Shown here: positions 56,331-64,000 of the stretch, piece after piece
Position numbering within the stretch: position 1 is the first letter of the stretch
Layout of the letters: each line of letters starts with the position of its first letter
Origin: Fuerstiella sp.
Lineage (GTDB): Bacteria; Planctomycetota; Planctomycetia; Planctomycetales; Planctomycetaceae
Reading direction: 5' to 3'
Length of the DNA: 64,000 bases
Assembly (NCBI GenBank): GCA_022447225.1
Contig: JAKVAZ010000014.1
Location: 124,001 to 188,000, forward strand
The notes under the pieces: model-generated
What the model saw: only the letters and a program-made list of their open reading frames with translations
Database searches by the model: none
Told to the model about the DNA's origin: nothing
Translations under genes and position numbers: made by a program

Positions 56331-56464
56331 GGGGCGTCTCTCTGAAGTGGAGGGTGTTAAGGTTCTGTGGAATGAACCTGCGTACCACTTCAGTGAGTCG
56401 CCGAAATTTGAAAACAATGACCGAATCGGATGCTTTGCATGAAAACAATACGGTGCGTGCAAAA
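56174..56464. repeat. 291-bp direct repeat, copy B
   Basis: The partner of the segment at 55579-55869, in the same orientation. The 304-bp spacer between the copies (55870-56173) carries copy B's unique tail and, in the frame of copy A, a protein-like stretch (PDLIRVMQQADAEALIKVYT) that may be a relic of another gene. Confidence 0.92.
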
Positions 56465-56567
56465 TGTTGTGGCAAAATGCCCCAGGAAACTGTCACGAAA
56501 ATAACACTTCCGATAACTGTCCTGCAGTAGCGATCTCGCCAACAACAATTTTTCCCTCCGTCACAGG

Positions 56568-58544
56568 CTACCACCCGCCTCCGCCGCCACCTCCGCCGCC
56601 ACCACCGGAAAACCCGCCGCCGGAGAATCCACTGCCGGAGGAACTGCTGCCACTGGAACTGCCGGGAGCTGTACTTGACGACGAAATCGCCTGACCCAGT
56701 GAGCTGCCCAGAATGGATGCGAAATCGCTACGGGAGGAAGGATTCCAGTAGCGACCGCGGTACCAGTCAGGATGGTAGTCCCCTGGTTGACCTGAGGTGA
56801 TGGAAGTTTCCTGCAGGATCTCGGAGAATCTTTCCGCCCATTTGTTTTCCACATCCAGGGCCAGTGCATACGGCAGGTATTTTTCAAATAGCTCAGGCGT
56901 CTGCTCCGGTGGATGCATCCGTTGCAGGTATTCCTGTTCAGCGGTGCCCAGGTACATTCGAAACCCCTCAATCTGATCCATGATCCGGCGCCCTTCCACG
57001 GTTGGCTGCCTGATCAGATGCCAGAAAGTCCAGTTGAGGGCCACCAGACCAACGAGCATCGGCATCATCCAGATGGTTGTCGCCCGGACCAGGATGACAA
57101 GTCCGAACGTTTCACCGATGAAGAACGGAATGGCAAAGACCGTGAGGAACAGTGCTCCGCCGAAGGATCCGAGGCGTTTCTGAGTATTGCGTCTTAATGC
57201 CAGCGCACTTCGCCACGTTGCGACGACCATGCCCGCGAGCGCGCCGCACCCACAGGTCCAGATGGAAAGCCAGACGCCCAGGAAACCAACGATGCCGAGG
57301 GCCTGCCATCCGCTGCACACCGCTCCCGCCATCACGGCCAGAGCCGAAAGCAACCAGCCAGGCAACAGCCACCAGCGATTCCTGAAAAACAATTTGCCTT
57401 CAAACTCACTGGAAAGTCGTTCACCCAGTTTCTCAATGGCCTTGCCGATCCTGGAGTGATTTTTCTGTTCAAGTTTGATCGAGCTGGAATTCAGCAGCGT
57501 CCTGGCAATTTTTTGCTCGCCGGGTGACAGCTTGCCCTTTTGTGAATCGGTGTTGCGCCGCAGAGTGTACTCACCGTCCTCCTCGTCGATGGTCAGCCAT
57601 TTCTTAACCGCCATATTCAGCAAAGCTGCGGTAAAGCACTTGCGGTCGTAGCCGCAGCGGTGCAGGAAACGCATACATGCCGGCGGCAGGTCCAGCGGCG
57701 GTTGAAACAGTGGAACGATCGTATTGCCGGGCGGGTCGCGTCCGACAGCGACCCACGCGCAGATATAATAGACAAACACCACAAGCAACCCGCCAAGCAT
57801 CACCCACAGGGCGAGGTTGGCTTTGAAGTACAGTTTGCTCCGCTCCCTTTTCGTGGGCTCATCGACAAAGCCTTTGGAAAAACCGACGACAACGGTCAGT
57901 CCTTCGCGAGGTCCCAGGACGCGGGTAGTGGCGAAACTGACGGTCCCGTCTGCTTCGTCCACCTGCGATGTCAGATGTTTCGCCCGGGAATTCTGCAGGC
58001 CCGTATAACCTTCGTGGGTCAGCTTATCCCGCGGCACGTCCGACGGCAGCCGCACCCGGGCCGTGGCCTGCTCAATCGGGAACTCCCAGCCATTGCCGGT
58101 GACGTTCCAGTACAGTTCGTCGTGTTCCTCAAAGTACCCCAGCTGGTAGTTCGTGGTGTAGATGATTTCGTAAGTGTATTTGTCCGGTGGTAGAGTGTAG
58201 TTCTTACGGCCGATGTAAAGCCGAACGCCATTTGACTGCTGTTCGGTGTGATAGGGTTCGTCTGTGCCGTCACGTTTAACGGAGACAACGTCAAACGGAA
58301 GTTCGATTCGGACAAAGTACCGGGACCTGTAAAGGGTGGGGAAGTCACGATAGATGCCGCGTTTGATCCTGTTTTGCCCGGAGGTGACCGTGATTGTCTC
58401 GGTGACTCGTAACGATCCGTCCCTGAGGACGTCGATGTCGCTGTGGAAGCTGTGAATTTTCTCCGACTGCGCGACGGTGATCGAAGTTGATGTGAGCACG
58501 ACGAGCCCGGCGATAAGCGATCCAACGGCTTGACGAACTGACAT
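56568..58544 (-). CDS. DUF2207 membrane protein
   Basis: A 658-residue exported/membrane protein. A signal peptide (VGSLIAGLVVLTSTSITVAQ) leads into the DUF2207 extracytoplasmic beta domain: IHSFHSDIDVLRDGSLRVTE, KRGIYRDFPTLYRS, YEIIYTTNYQLGYFEEHDEL, YWNVTGNGWEFPIEQA. A membrane segment lies at about 245-265, then a soluble region with helix-turn-helix-like elements (CGYDRKCFTAALLNMAVKKW), three or four more membrane segments (about 390-500), and a cytosolic domain ending in a Ser then Gly run with a final Trp (GFSGGG...GGW), the known style of this family. It is 13 bp downstream of lemA, one operon. Both face the SpeD-like cassette divergently. Role unknown; context links DUF2207 and LemA to envelope stress. 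Confidence 0.92.
   Translation of the reverse strand: MSVRQAVGSLIAGLVVLTSTSITVAQSEKIHSFHSDIDVLRDGSLRVTETITVTSGQNRIKRGIYRDFPTLYRSRYFVRIELPFDVVSVKRDGTDEPYHTEQQSNGVRLYIGRKNYTLPPDKYTYEIIYTTNYQLGYFEEHDELYWNVTGNGWEFPIEQATARVRLPSDVPRDKLTHEGYTGLQNSRAKHLTSQVDEADGTVSFATTRVLGPREGLTVVVGFSKGFVDEPTKRERSKLYFKANLALWVMLGGLLVVFVYYICAWVAVGRDPPGNTIVPLFQPPLDLPPACMRFLHRCGYDRKCFTAALLNMAVKKWLTIDEEDGEYTLRRNTDSQKGKLSPGEQKIARTLLNSSSIKLEQKNHSRIGKAIEKLGERLSSEFEGKLFFRNRWWLLPGWLLSALAVMAGAVCSGWQALGIVGFLGVWLSIWTCGCGALAGMVVATWRSALALRRNTQKRLGSFGGALFLTVFAIPFFIGETFGLVILVRATTIWMMPMLVGLVALNWTFWHLIRQPTVEGRRIMDQIEGFRMYLGTAEQEYLQRMHPPEQTPELFEKYLPYALALDVENKWAERFSEILQETSITSGQPGDYHPDWYRGRYWNPSSRSDFASILGSSLGQAISSSSTAPGSSSGSSSSGSGFSGGGFSGGGGGGGGGGGW
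56571..56700. repeat. Low-complexity Gly/Ser-coding tract
   Basis: Within the 3' end of the DUF2207 gene, CCN repeats (plus strand) encode a run of at least eleven glycines and a Ser/Gly tract. Such tails are common to the family and length variation by slippage is likely. It is coding, not a separate element. Confidence 0.8.
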
Positions 58545-58557
58545 CGTTCACCTTTTC

Positions 58558-59133
58558 TTATTTGGTGTCTTTGAATTCAACTTTCGGGAGTTCGCGTTCG
58601 GTCAGACTCTCCAGTTCAAAAAACTCAGCCGGCGTGAATTCAAACAGACCGGCAATCAGATTTGACGGGAACGACTCCACTTGGATATTGAAATCGCGCA
58701 CGGTACCGTTGTAGTATCTGCGCGCCTTCTGCAGGTTGTCTTCAATACCGGACAACTGCTGCTGCAGGTCCAGAAAATTGTTCCCTGCCTTTAATTCGGG
58801 ATAGTTTTCGGCCACGGCGAACAGGGTCTTTAAGCCGGCAGACAGAGCGTTCTCATCGCGTTGCTTGTCGGAGATTGACTGATCTCCCATCGCTCGTAAC
58901 CGCAAACGGACTACTTCGTCCAGCACGCTCCGCTCAAAATCGGCGTAGCCCTGCACTGTGTTGATGAGGTTTGGAATCAGGTTGTGTCGCTGTTTCAGCT
59001 GTACATCGACACCGCTGAAAGCTTCGCGAACAAGCATGCGGCTGCGAACCAGCCTGTTGTAGATCGCCACCAGAATGACGCTCGAGATCAGGGCGATGAC
59101 CAGCACGACCGCCAGGAAATAGATGCCCTGCAT
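58558..59133 (-). CDS. lemA: LemA family protein
   Basis: A 191-residue protein with one N-terminal membrane segment (GIYFLAVVLVIALISSVILV), then the LemA helical bundle: YNRLVRSRMLVREAFSGVDV, QLKQRHNLIPNLINTVQGYA, AENYPELKAGNNFLDLQQQL, SGIEDNLQKARRYYNGTVRD and FNIQVESFPSNLIAGLFEFT. Length and motifs are those of the family. It sits 13 bp before the DUF2207 gene. LemA proteins are membrane-anchored helical bundles of unclear role, commonly found with DUF2207 or TPM-domain genes. Together with the cassette opposite it may form a membrane-stress module. Confidence 0.95.
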   Translation of the reverse strand: MQGIYFLAVVLVIALISSVILVAIYNRLVRSRMLVREAFSGVDVQLKQRHNLIPNLINTVQGYADFERSVLDEVVRLRLRAMGDQSISDKQRDENALSAGLKTLFAVAENYPELKAGNNFLDLQQQLSGIEDNLQKARRYYNGTVRDFNIQVESFPSNLIAGLFEFTPAEFFELESLTERELPKVEFKDTK

Positions 59134-59689
59134 AATTTACAGCTCCCAGGCTGAGTTCACGCTTGCCATGTTTTAACCTGATCCGCGTCGCGGGTTTTTG
59201 ATCAGGAGCCGTTGTCTGGCTTCTGCTGCTGTACTGACGAAATCGTCTGCACCATTTCTATCTCCATTGTAGTAGTTCGTCGACATCCAGCAGTTGCCGG
59301 CAGGATTTGTGAAACAGCACTCACTGGCATTGTGCTGAACTGACGGCCCTGCAGTTCCTTTGATTTTGCAAAACAGAGATGTTTTCGTCAACGGTGAGCA
59401 GCACTTTCCACGTTGCCGGTATGCCTCCAGGCAGGAGTACCGGCTTTTTTCCTCCGTCTCAGGCTCCCGTCCGGAACTGCCTGTCCCTGACGCTCCGCTT
59501 CGATCGTTTCATCAATGAGCAGCATTCCCCTGACGTGACTACCCCGGTTGTGAAGCTGTCTGTCGGAACCGGATTCAGCCATGCCGGCAATGAACACGAT
59601 TTTCGAATCAGGGGAAGTTGGTTCCCCCTGATTCCTCGTTCTGTTACGGTGTTTTACTCAATTGCCACGCACTCCGGCGGAGCAACCTA
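59134..59689. other. Intergenic, divergent promoters (lemA / SpeD-like)
   Basis: A 556-bp gap, the largest non-coding stretch of the right end, between lemA (minus) and the SpeD-like gene (plus). A 72-codon minus-strand frame (59173-59391) starts only with TTG and shows no family. The cassette promoter is probably here. No obvious inverted repeat was found. Confidence 0.5.
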
Positions 59690-60148
59690 TTGAGTCAGAC
59701 GGTCCCTCAGAAACAACAAATCCCTGTTCCTGGGTATCCGGAGAAAACTTTCTGCGGTGAGTTGCTCTCAACGGGATCGGAATGGGTGGTGGACGCTACC
59801 GGCTGTGATCCGGAGAGACTGGCCCGGCAACCGGTCCTGCAGTCACTTTGTGACGCCATCATTGCAGACAATCGGTTGAATGTAATCGGCTCTCCGCAAT
59901 GGCACACGTTTCCCTCCCCGGGAGGAGTTACGGGCCTGTATCTGCTCAGTGAATCGCACCTTGCCTGTCATTCCTTTCCGGAGCATCAACTGCTGACCGT
60001 CAATCTGTACTGCTGCCGCGATCATGCTGACTGGGACTGGACAAGTCAGCTGGAACGTCGATTGGGCGCGATTGACGTTGTGCTGAGAAAGATGGACCGG
60101 GGCATTCTGCCTTCGGGAGATTCTGTTTCTTCCGGAGACGCCGTATGA
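59690..60148 (+). CDS. S-adenosylmethionine decarboxylase-like protein (SpeD fold)
   Basis: A 152-residue SpeD-family protein. I choose TTG 59690 because GGCGGAG lies at good spacing upstream; the frame is open to 59618. The pyruvoyl-forming segment is LLSESHLACHSFPE (Ser89, His90, His94), matching the ESHLSIHTWPE motif of small bacterial AdoMetDC, and NLYCC supplies Cys108. All three catalytic positions are present, so autocatalytic cleavage at Ser89 and decarboxylation of S-adenosylmethionine are plausible. Decarboxylated AdoMet is the aminopropyl donor for spermidine-type polyamines. Its stop overlaps the ATG of the DUF4178 gene (ATGA), and the SpeE-like gene of the same cassette would use its product. 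Confidence 0.82.
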   Translation: MSQTVPQKQQIPVPGYPEKTFCGELLSTGSEWVVDATGCDPERLARQPVLQSLCDAIIADNRLNVIGSPQWHTFPSPGGVTGLYLLSESHLACHSFPEHQLLTVNLYCCRDHADWDWTSQLERRLGAIDVVLRKMDRGILPSGDSVSSGDAV

Positions 60149-61713
60149 AAGTTCGGGTCGCCAACTGTCCGTCGTGCGGCGGGCCGGTGGAATTTCAGGT
60201 GAGTACCTCACTGGTCACCATCTGCGATTTTTGTCAGTGCGTGGTGGCTCGAGCAGACAAGTCGGTGGCGGATCACGGAAAAGTATCCGATCTGGTTCTG
60301 ACCGATTCTCCCTTAAGTCGCGGGGTCACCGGCAAGTGTCGCGGAAAGAAATTTGAGTTGGTTGGGCGTGTGCAGTATCAGCATCCTGCCGGCGGCGTGT
60401 GGGATGAATGGTATCTGCTGTTCTCCAACGGGCGCTGGGGATGGCTGGCGGAGGCTCAGGGTAAATACTATCTGATGTCCCAAAAGAAGGCGTTCCACAA
60501 ACTCGATTTCCCGGAGTTTGATGATCTTGAACCAGGTCGACGGTTGAAGCTTGGAAAGAAGGAGGACATGACTGTCACGGAAGTCGGAGTCGCCGTCACA
60601 AAAGCGGCGGAGGGAGAGATTCCCTGGACGTTTCAGGAAGGGATTCCACACCGGTTCGTCGATTTTCGCGGGCAGGGCAGGACATTCGGAACCCTGGACT
60701 ATTCGCTCAGCGAACCCCGCCTCTTTCTGGGCCGGGAACTCACTTTGGATGAACTGGGACTTTCGGAGACCGGCTGGTACGGGGGAGTGCCGGCAGGCGT
60801 CAGTCAGCACGACGAAAGTCGGGTGCAGGCACTCTCTGTGAATTGTCCACATTGTGCAGGTGCTCTGACGCTGCATGCTCCCGATGAGACGCAGCGGGTC
60901 TGTTGTCCGTCATGTGCATCGCTGCTGGATTGTCAGAAAGGAAAGCTGGAGTATCTGCAGACGCTGCACACCAGGCGAAAAAAACCGCAGATTCCACTGG
61001 GAACCGTGGGCACACTGGATGGTGTGGAGTACACCGTGATTGGTTTCATGGAACGCTTCGCTCGCTACCAGGGACTCGACTATCCCTGGACGGAGTACCT
61101 TTTGCGAAGTCAAAGATCAGGGTATCGCTGGCTGGTCTGCAACAAACGTCACTGGTCGTTTGTCGAACCGGTTTCTGCCCATGAGGTTTCGACTTTCATG
61201 GGTTCGGCGACCTACGACAACCAGAAGTTTTCCCGCTATGACCTGGGAACAGCGACCGTCCGATTTGTACTGGGCGAGTTCTACTGGAAAGTCACAGTGG
61301 GGGATATGGTGCACACCGTTGACTATATCGCACCACCACTGATGCTGTCCTCTGAACGTTCTGAGTCGGATGATTCGCAGGAATTAAACGTATCCTTAGG
61401 TGTCTACAAATCAACGGAAGAAATCGAACAGGCGTTTGGGATTACGGACCTCGTACGTCCGTGGGGTGTTGGAGTTATTCAGCCGGCCCCCCGGGCCGGT
61501 GACGTCATGAAGCTGTGGGCCATGTTCCTGGTGGTACTGGGTCTGCTGGATCTGTTGTTTTTGGCCACTTTGAAGCAGGGTGTCGACCAGTGGTTTTTCG
61601 CTACGTCACTGGGATTGGCGTCGCTGATTCCGATCGGGTTTTTGTTTTACAAATATCAGTTCGAAGTAAATCGCTGGAAAGACAGTGACTTCAGTCCGTA
61701 TGCGACTGAATGA
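60145..61713 (+). CDS. Double zinc-ribbon/DUF4178 membrane protein
   Basis: A 522-residue protein with a duplicated module. Module 1: zinc ribbon Cys8-x2-Cys11 and Cys27-x2-Cys30 (VANCPSCGGPVEF, ICDFCQC), then a DUF4178 domain to about 210 (GRVQYQHPAGGVWDEWYLLF). Module 2: zinc ribbon Cys234/Cys237 and Cys254/Cys257, then a second DUF4178 domain (YTVIGFMERFARYQGLDYPW, about 296-315). Two membrane segments end it (about 458-475 and 484-502). GGAG precedes the ATG. It would sit at the inner membrane with its ribbons in the cytoplasm. Neither module has a recognisable catalytic residue set; binding of a modified lipid, protein or polyamine is a guess. It is coupled to speD-like by a 4-bp overlap. 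Confidence 0.88.
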   Translation: MKVRVANCPSCGGPVEFQVSTSLVTICDFCQCVVARADKSVADHGKVSDLVLTDSPLSRGVTGKCRGKKFELVGRVQYQHPAGGVWDEWYLLFSNGRWGWLAEAQGKYYLMSQKKAFHKLDFPEFDDLEPGRRLKLGKKEDMTVTEVGVAVTKAAEGEIPWTFQEGIPHRFVDFRGQGRTFGTLDYSLSEPRLFLGRELTLDELGLSETGWYGGVPAGVSQHDESRVQALSVNCPHCAGALTLHAPDETQRVCCPSCASLLDCQKGKLEYLQTLHTRRKKPQIPLGTVGTLDGVEYTVIGFMERFARYQGLDYPWTEYLLRSQRSGYRWLVCNKRHWSFVEPVSAHEVSTFMGSATYDNQKFSRYDLGTATVRFVLGEFYWKVTVGDMVHTVDYIAPPLMLSSERSESDDSQELNVSLGVYKSTEEIEQAFGITDLVRPWGVGVIQPAPRAGDVMKLWAMFLVVLGLLDLLFLATLKQGVDQWFFATSLGLASLIPIGFLFYKYQFEVNRWKDSDFSPYATE

Positions 61714-61759
61714 TGATTAAGCAATTGGAAGATTCGTTCCATCGAAGGACGGACAGGTG

Positions 61760-61933
61760 ATGCCTGATTTCAAATCGACTCTCGTCAAACTGTACCTGGT
61801 CGTGGGGATCAGTGTTTGTTTGTTTTTTGGCACCGGTGCGATCGCCGGATGGAAAATGCCGAGCATGGATTTTGGTGCCAGCGGTTTCGGCGGCGGACGC
61901 AGTACCGGTGGCTTTTGGGGGATAGGAAAATGA
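61760..61933 (+). CDS. 57-residue membrane peptide with Gly-rich tail
   Basis: A short gene below usual length cut-offs. It reads MPDFKSTLVKLYLVVGI at the start, a single hydrophobic segment at about 10-29, then DFGASGFGGGRSTGGFWGIG and a final Lys. The ATG follows a GGACAGGT ribosome-like site at 61751. Its stop (TGA at 61931-61933) overlaps the ATG of the DUF350 gene (ATGATG), so it is placed for translational coupling. The Gly/Phe/Trp tail resembles in style the DUF2207 tail but is not homologous by eye. I know no family. It is likely to be a real component of the cassette, acting in the inner membrane with DUF350. Confidence 0.7.
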   Translation: MPDFKSTLVKLYLVVGISVCLFFGTGAIAGWKMPSMDFGASGFGGGRSTGGFWGIGK

Positions 61934-62199
61934 TGGCTGCTCTGTCTGCTGTTTCCGGTGTACTGCTTCTGGGGCAATCTGCTGATGCGGGTTCGCTGAT
62001 ACGGCCTCTGATTGCTGCGATTGTGTTCGCGGTCGTGGGCATTTTTGTGCTGGCTCTGAGCTTCTGGCTGATGGAGAAACTCTCTCCGTTTTCACTCAAA
62101 AAAGAAATTGAAGAAGACCAGAATCTGGCACTGGGATTCGTGATGGGATCTGTGGTGATCGGCATTTCCCTGATCATTGCCGCGTCGATTCAGGGTTAG
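61930..62199 (+). CDS. DUF350 membrane protein
   Basis: An 89-residue protein starting ATG 61930 inside the stop of the previous gene (a second ATG follows directly). Two or three membrane segments are visible: LIRPLIAAIVFAVVGIFVLA and the C-terminal GFVMGSVVIGISLIIAASI. Between them KKEIEEDQNLALGFVMG is the DUF350 (YjfL-like) signature with its acidic EIEEDQN core. DUF350 proteins are small bundles of unknown function, often near polyamine- or glutathionylspermidine-related genes. Position between the 57-residue peptide and the SpeE-like gene supports a shared membrane complex. Confidence 0.88.
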   Translation: MMAALSAVSGVLLLGQSADAGSLIRPLIAAIVFAVVGIFVLALSFWLMEKLSPFSLKKEIEEDQNLALGFVMGSVVIGISLIIAASIQG

Positions 62200-62305
62200 T
62201 ATCGAGGCCGCTTTGCTGCAGTCGGCCAGCGACGGCTTCCCATCGTTTCCGCCGGCCACACAGGCCATGCGCGTTCAATCCGTCATTCAATAAGCAGTCG
62301 TCCGA

Positions 62306-63829
62306 ATGAACCGGGCACCTTTATTTCTGTTCTATCTGAACGTGCTGATCATAGCCACCTGCGGGCTCATCTATGAGTTGCTCGCGGGGACTCTGGCCAG
62401 TTACCTGCTGGGAGATTCCGTCACCCAGTTTTCGCTGGTGATTGGAATTTACCTTTCGGCACTGGGTGTGGGTGCCTGGTTGTCTTCGTTTGTCGAAGAA
62501 AGGCTGGCCCGCTGTTTTATTGAAATCGAACTGGCCGTGGCCCTGGTGGGTGGAACGTCGGCCCCGTTATTGTTTCTGGCGTTCGGTTATATCGATTGGT
62601 TTCGTCCGCTGCTGTACGGACTGGTGTTTCTGATCGGAGTTCTTGTTGGACTGGAACTGCCGTTACTGATGCGGTTACTGAAGGAACATGTCGATTTTTC
62701 CGATCTGGTGTCACGTGTACTGACGTTCGACTACATCGGAGCTTTACTGGCCGCGTTGCTGTTTCCCATTCTGCTGGTTCCTCATTTGGGGCTGGTCCGT
62801 ACGTCGCTGATATTCGGTATTATCAATGCACTGGTCGGATTATGGGGGACGCATCTGCTGCGACCGCTGCTGTCGACCAAAGGTCTGGGCGGGTTACGGG
62901 GACGAGCCATACTGGTGGTCGGTCTGCTGGTCACGGGAATCATCAAGGCTGACGCGATTACCACCGTTGCCGAAGAAAACCAACTGGCCGGCACTGTCGT
63001 GCATGCGGAAAGCTCACCCTACCAGCGGATTGTCATTGCAGAGAACAACACCGGGATTCAGCTGTTTCTTAACGGCCAGCTTCAGTTCAACTCCGCAGAC
63101 GAATACCGCTATCACGAGGCTCTCGTGCATCCGGCAGTGGCGTCGTGCCGCAACGCACGCCGGATTCTGGTACTGGGCGGCGGTGATGGTCTGGCCGTGC
63201 GGGAAATTCTGAGGTACGCAACGGTTGAGTCTGTCACTTTGGTTGATCTGGATCCCGCCATGACGTCATTGGCTGATCGTTTTCCGCCTCTGGCGGAACT
63301 CACCGGTAACGCACTGCGGGATTCGCGGGTGACTGTGATTAACCGGGACGCGTTTTTGTGGATTGACGATGATACGGCCCGGTTCGATGCCGTGATCATC
63401 GATTTTCCGGACCCGGGAACTTACTCAGTCGGCAAGCTCTATACGAGTTACTTCTTTTCCCGACTGCGACAGCGACTGGCCCCGCAGGGGGTTGTCACGA
63501 TTCAGTGTTCTTCACCGCTGGTGTCGCCGAAATCGTACTGGTGTGTCATCAACACACTGGAACAGTCCGGTTTTCGCGTACGACCTTTTCAGGCAACCGT
63601 TCCTACGTTTGGTGTCTGGGGATTTGCGCTGGCGGCCGTGGAGGATCTGCCGCCGATTCCTCAACTGTCACCACAGGTCAGTGAGCAGCTGAAATTTCTG
63701 GATCAAACGGTTCTGGACGACCTGTTCATCATACCAAAGGATATGAGCCATGTTGAAACCGATATTAACCGGTTGAACAATCAGGTTCTGGTGCGCTACT
63801 ACGATCGCGAATGGAGTCGCTGGCAGTGA
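62306..63829 (+). CDS. Membrane-fused spermidine synthase-like aminopropyltransferase
   Basis: A 507-residue fusion. The first ~215 residues hold six or seven membrane segments ([40 protein letters not shown] and others). The C-terminal part is a SpeE-type methyltransferase fold: [44 protein letters not shown] (GGGDG at 291-295), LVDLDP and [20 protein letters not shown] with the aspartates of the aminopropyl-transfer site. It would move the aminopropyl group from decarboxylated AdoMet to an acceptor near or in the membrane. The acceptor need not be putrescine. Start is ATG 62306, 106 bp after DUF350. Both donor and transferase are in one transcript unit, a strong functional pairing. Confidence 0.9.
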   Translation: MNRAPLFLFYLNVLIIATCGLIYELLAGTLASYLLGDSVTQFSLVIGIYLSALGVGAWLSSFVEERLARCFIEIELAVALVGGTSAPLLFLAFGYIDWFRPLLYGLVFLIGVLVGLELPLLMRLLKEHVDFSDLVSRVLTFDYIGALLAALLFPILLVPHLGLVRTSLIFGIINALVGLWGTHLLRPLLSTKGLGGLRGRAILVVGLLVTGIIKADAITTVAEENQLAGTVVHAESSPYQRIVIAENNTGIQLFLNGQLQFNSADEYRYHEALVHPAVASCRNARRILVLGGGDGLAVREILRYATVESVTLVDLDPAMTSLADRFPPLAELTGNALRDSRVTVINRDAFLWIDDDTARFDAVIIDFPDPGTYSVGKLYTSYFFSRLRQRLAPQGVVTIQCSSPLVSPKSYWCVINTLEQSGFRVRPFQATVPTFGVWGFALAAVEDLPPIPQLSPQVSEQLKFLDQTVLDDLFIIPKDMSHVETDINRLNNQVLVRYYDREWSRWQ

Positions 63830-63846
63830 GACAGGAGTGAGCCGGC

Positions 63847-64000
63847 GTGACCGGATTTGATCGACGTGAACTTCTGCTGACCGCTCTGGCCGGTTCGTCC
63901 TCTGTATTGCTGCCGGGATGTTCTCAGGCCAACGCTGCATTCACCGGTGAACTGTTGAGTCCCTCGCTCGACGTGGGGCACCGTATCCGAGACGGCGATC
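63847..64000 (+). CDS. Tat-exported putative lipoprotein, 5' end only
   Basis: The first 51 codons of a gene cut by the right edge. A GTG start has AGGAG 10-15 bp upstream. The protein begins TGFDRRELLLTALAGSSSVL, a twin-arginine type signal, and continues LLPGCSQANA with a lipobox-like LPGC, so the mature protein may be a Tat-exported lipoprotein. Only 17 bp separate it from the SpeE-like gene, so it belongs to the cassette. In related clusters I recall FAD-dependent amine oxidases at this place, which would fit, but no flavin motif is inside the window. Confidence 0.7.
   Translation, partial: MTGFDRRELLLTALAGSSSVLLPGCSQANAAFTGELLSPSLDVGHRIRDGD

Noticed and set aside
56568-56640. CCN-repeat tract considered as a possible CRISPR or microsatellite element
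   Set aside because: It is in frame and encodes the Gly-rich tail that is typical of DUF2207 proteins.
59173-59391. 72-codon minus-strand frame before lemA
   Set aside because: Only a TTG start, mixed Cys/Asn composition, no family resemblance.

Overview
The window is about 55% GC and reads as chromosome from a planctomycete (Planctomycetota, probably a marine Planctomycetales relative). The main reason is the repeated pairing of PSD1-type proteins (DUF1549 plus DUF1553, with planctomycete cytochrome motifs CxxCH) with Tat-exported DUF1501 proteins. There are four PSD1 genes (one cut by the left edge) and three DUF1501 genes. I see no rRNA, tRNA, transposase, integrase or CRISPR array.

Left third (1-25 kb). 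The end of a PSD1 gene meets a quinone oxidoreductase gene tail to tail. A minus-strand run holds a sarcosine/N-methyl amino acid oxidase and a zinc aspartoacylase-type deacylase. A beta-propeller protein and a DUF1501 - PSD1 - DUF1501 block follow. Next come a two-gene unit of a zinc-less anti-sigma-like protein and a membrane-anchored partner, a rhomboid protease, a shortened SecA-like ATPase, a TolC-type outer-membrane lipoprotein, a small lipoprotein, an epimerase, McsA, ATP sulfurylase, a YjbQ protein and an isopenicillin-N-synthase-like oxygenase.

Middle (25-48 kb). An RND efflux adaptor and pump are followed by an MFS transporter with a large periplasmic insertion, an amidohydrolase, and two overlapping NAD-dependent epimerase-type genes. 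A second PSD1/DUF1501 region carries extra beta-sandwich domains. Then comes a leuC-leuD-dapA-like run on the minus strand.

Right third (48-64 kb). A cupin, a Tat-exported protein of unknown function and sbcD-sbcC lie on the plus strand. A rearranged patch follows. It holds a REP-like hairpin and a 291-bp direct duplication carrying the same promoter region, signal peptide and short domain in front of two unrelated tails. One tail is the copper-B motif of a tyrosinase. Then come lemA and a DUF2207 membrane protein on the minus strand, and divergently a tightly packed plus-strand cassette that runs off the window: SpeD-like AdoMet decarboxylase, a doubled zinc-ribbon/DUF4178 membrane protein, a 57-residue membrane peptide, DUF350, a membrane-fused SpeE-like aminopropyltransferase, and the start of a Tat-exported lipoprotein.

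The cassette at 59.7-64 kb is the best candidate for a poorly described system. It pairs polyamine-type chemistry with small membrane proteins, next to LemA/DUF2207. The duplicated constant-head/variable-tail locus beside it is the other item to check first. All functions come from motifs read by eye and from recalled family knowledge; no search was run.
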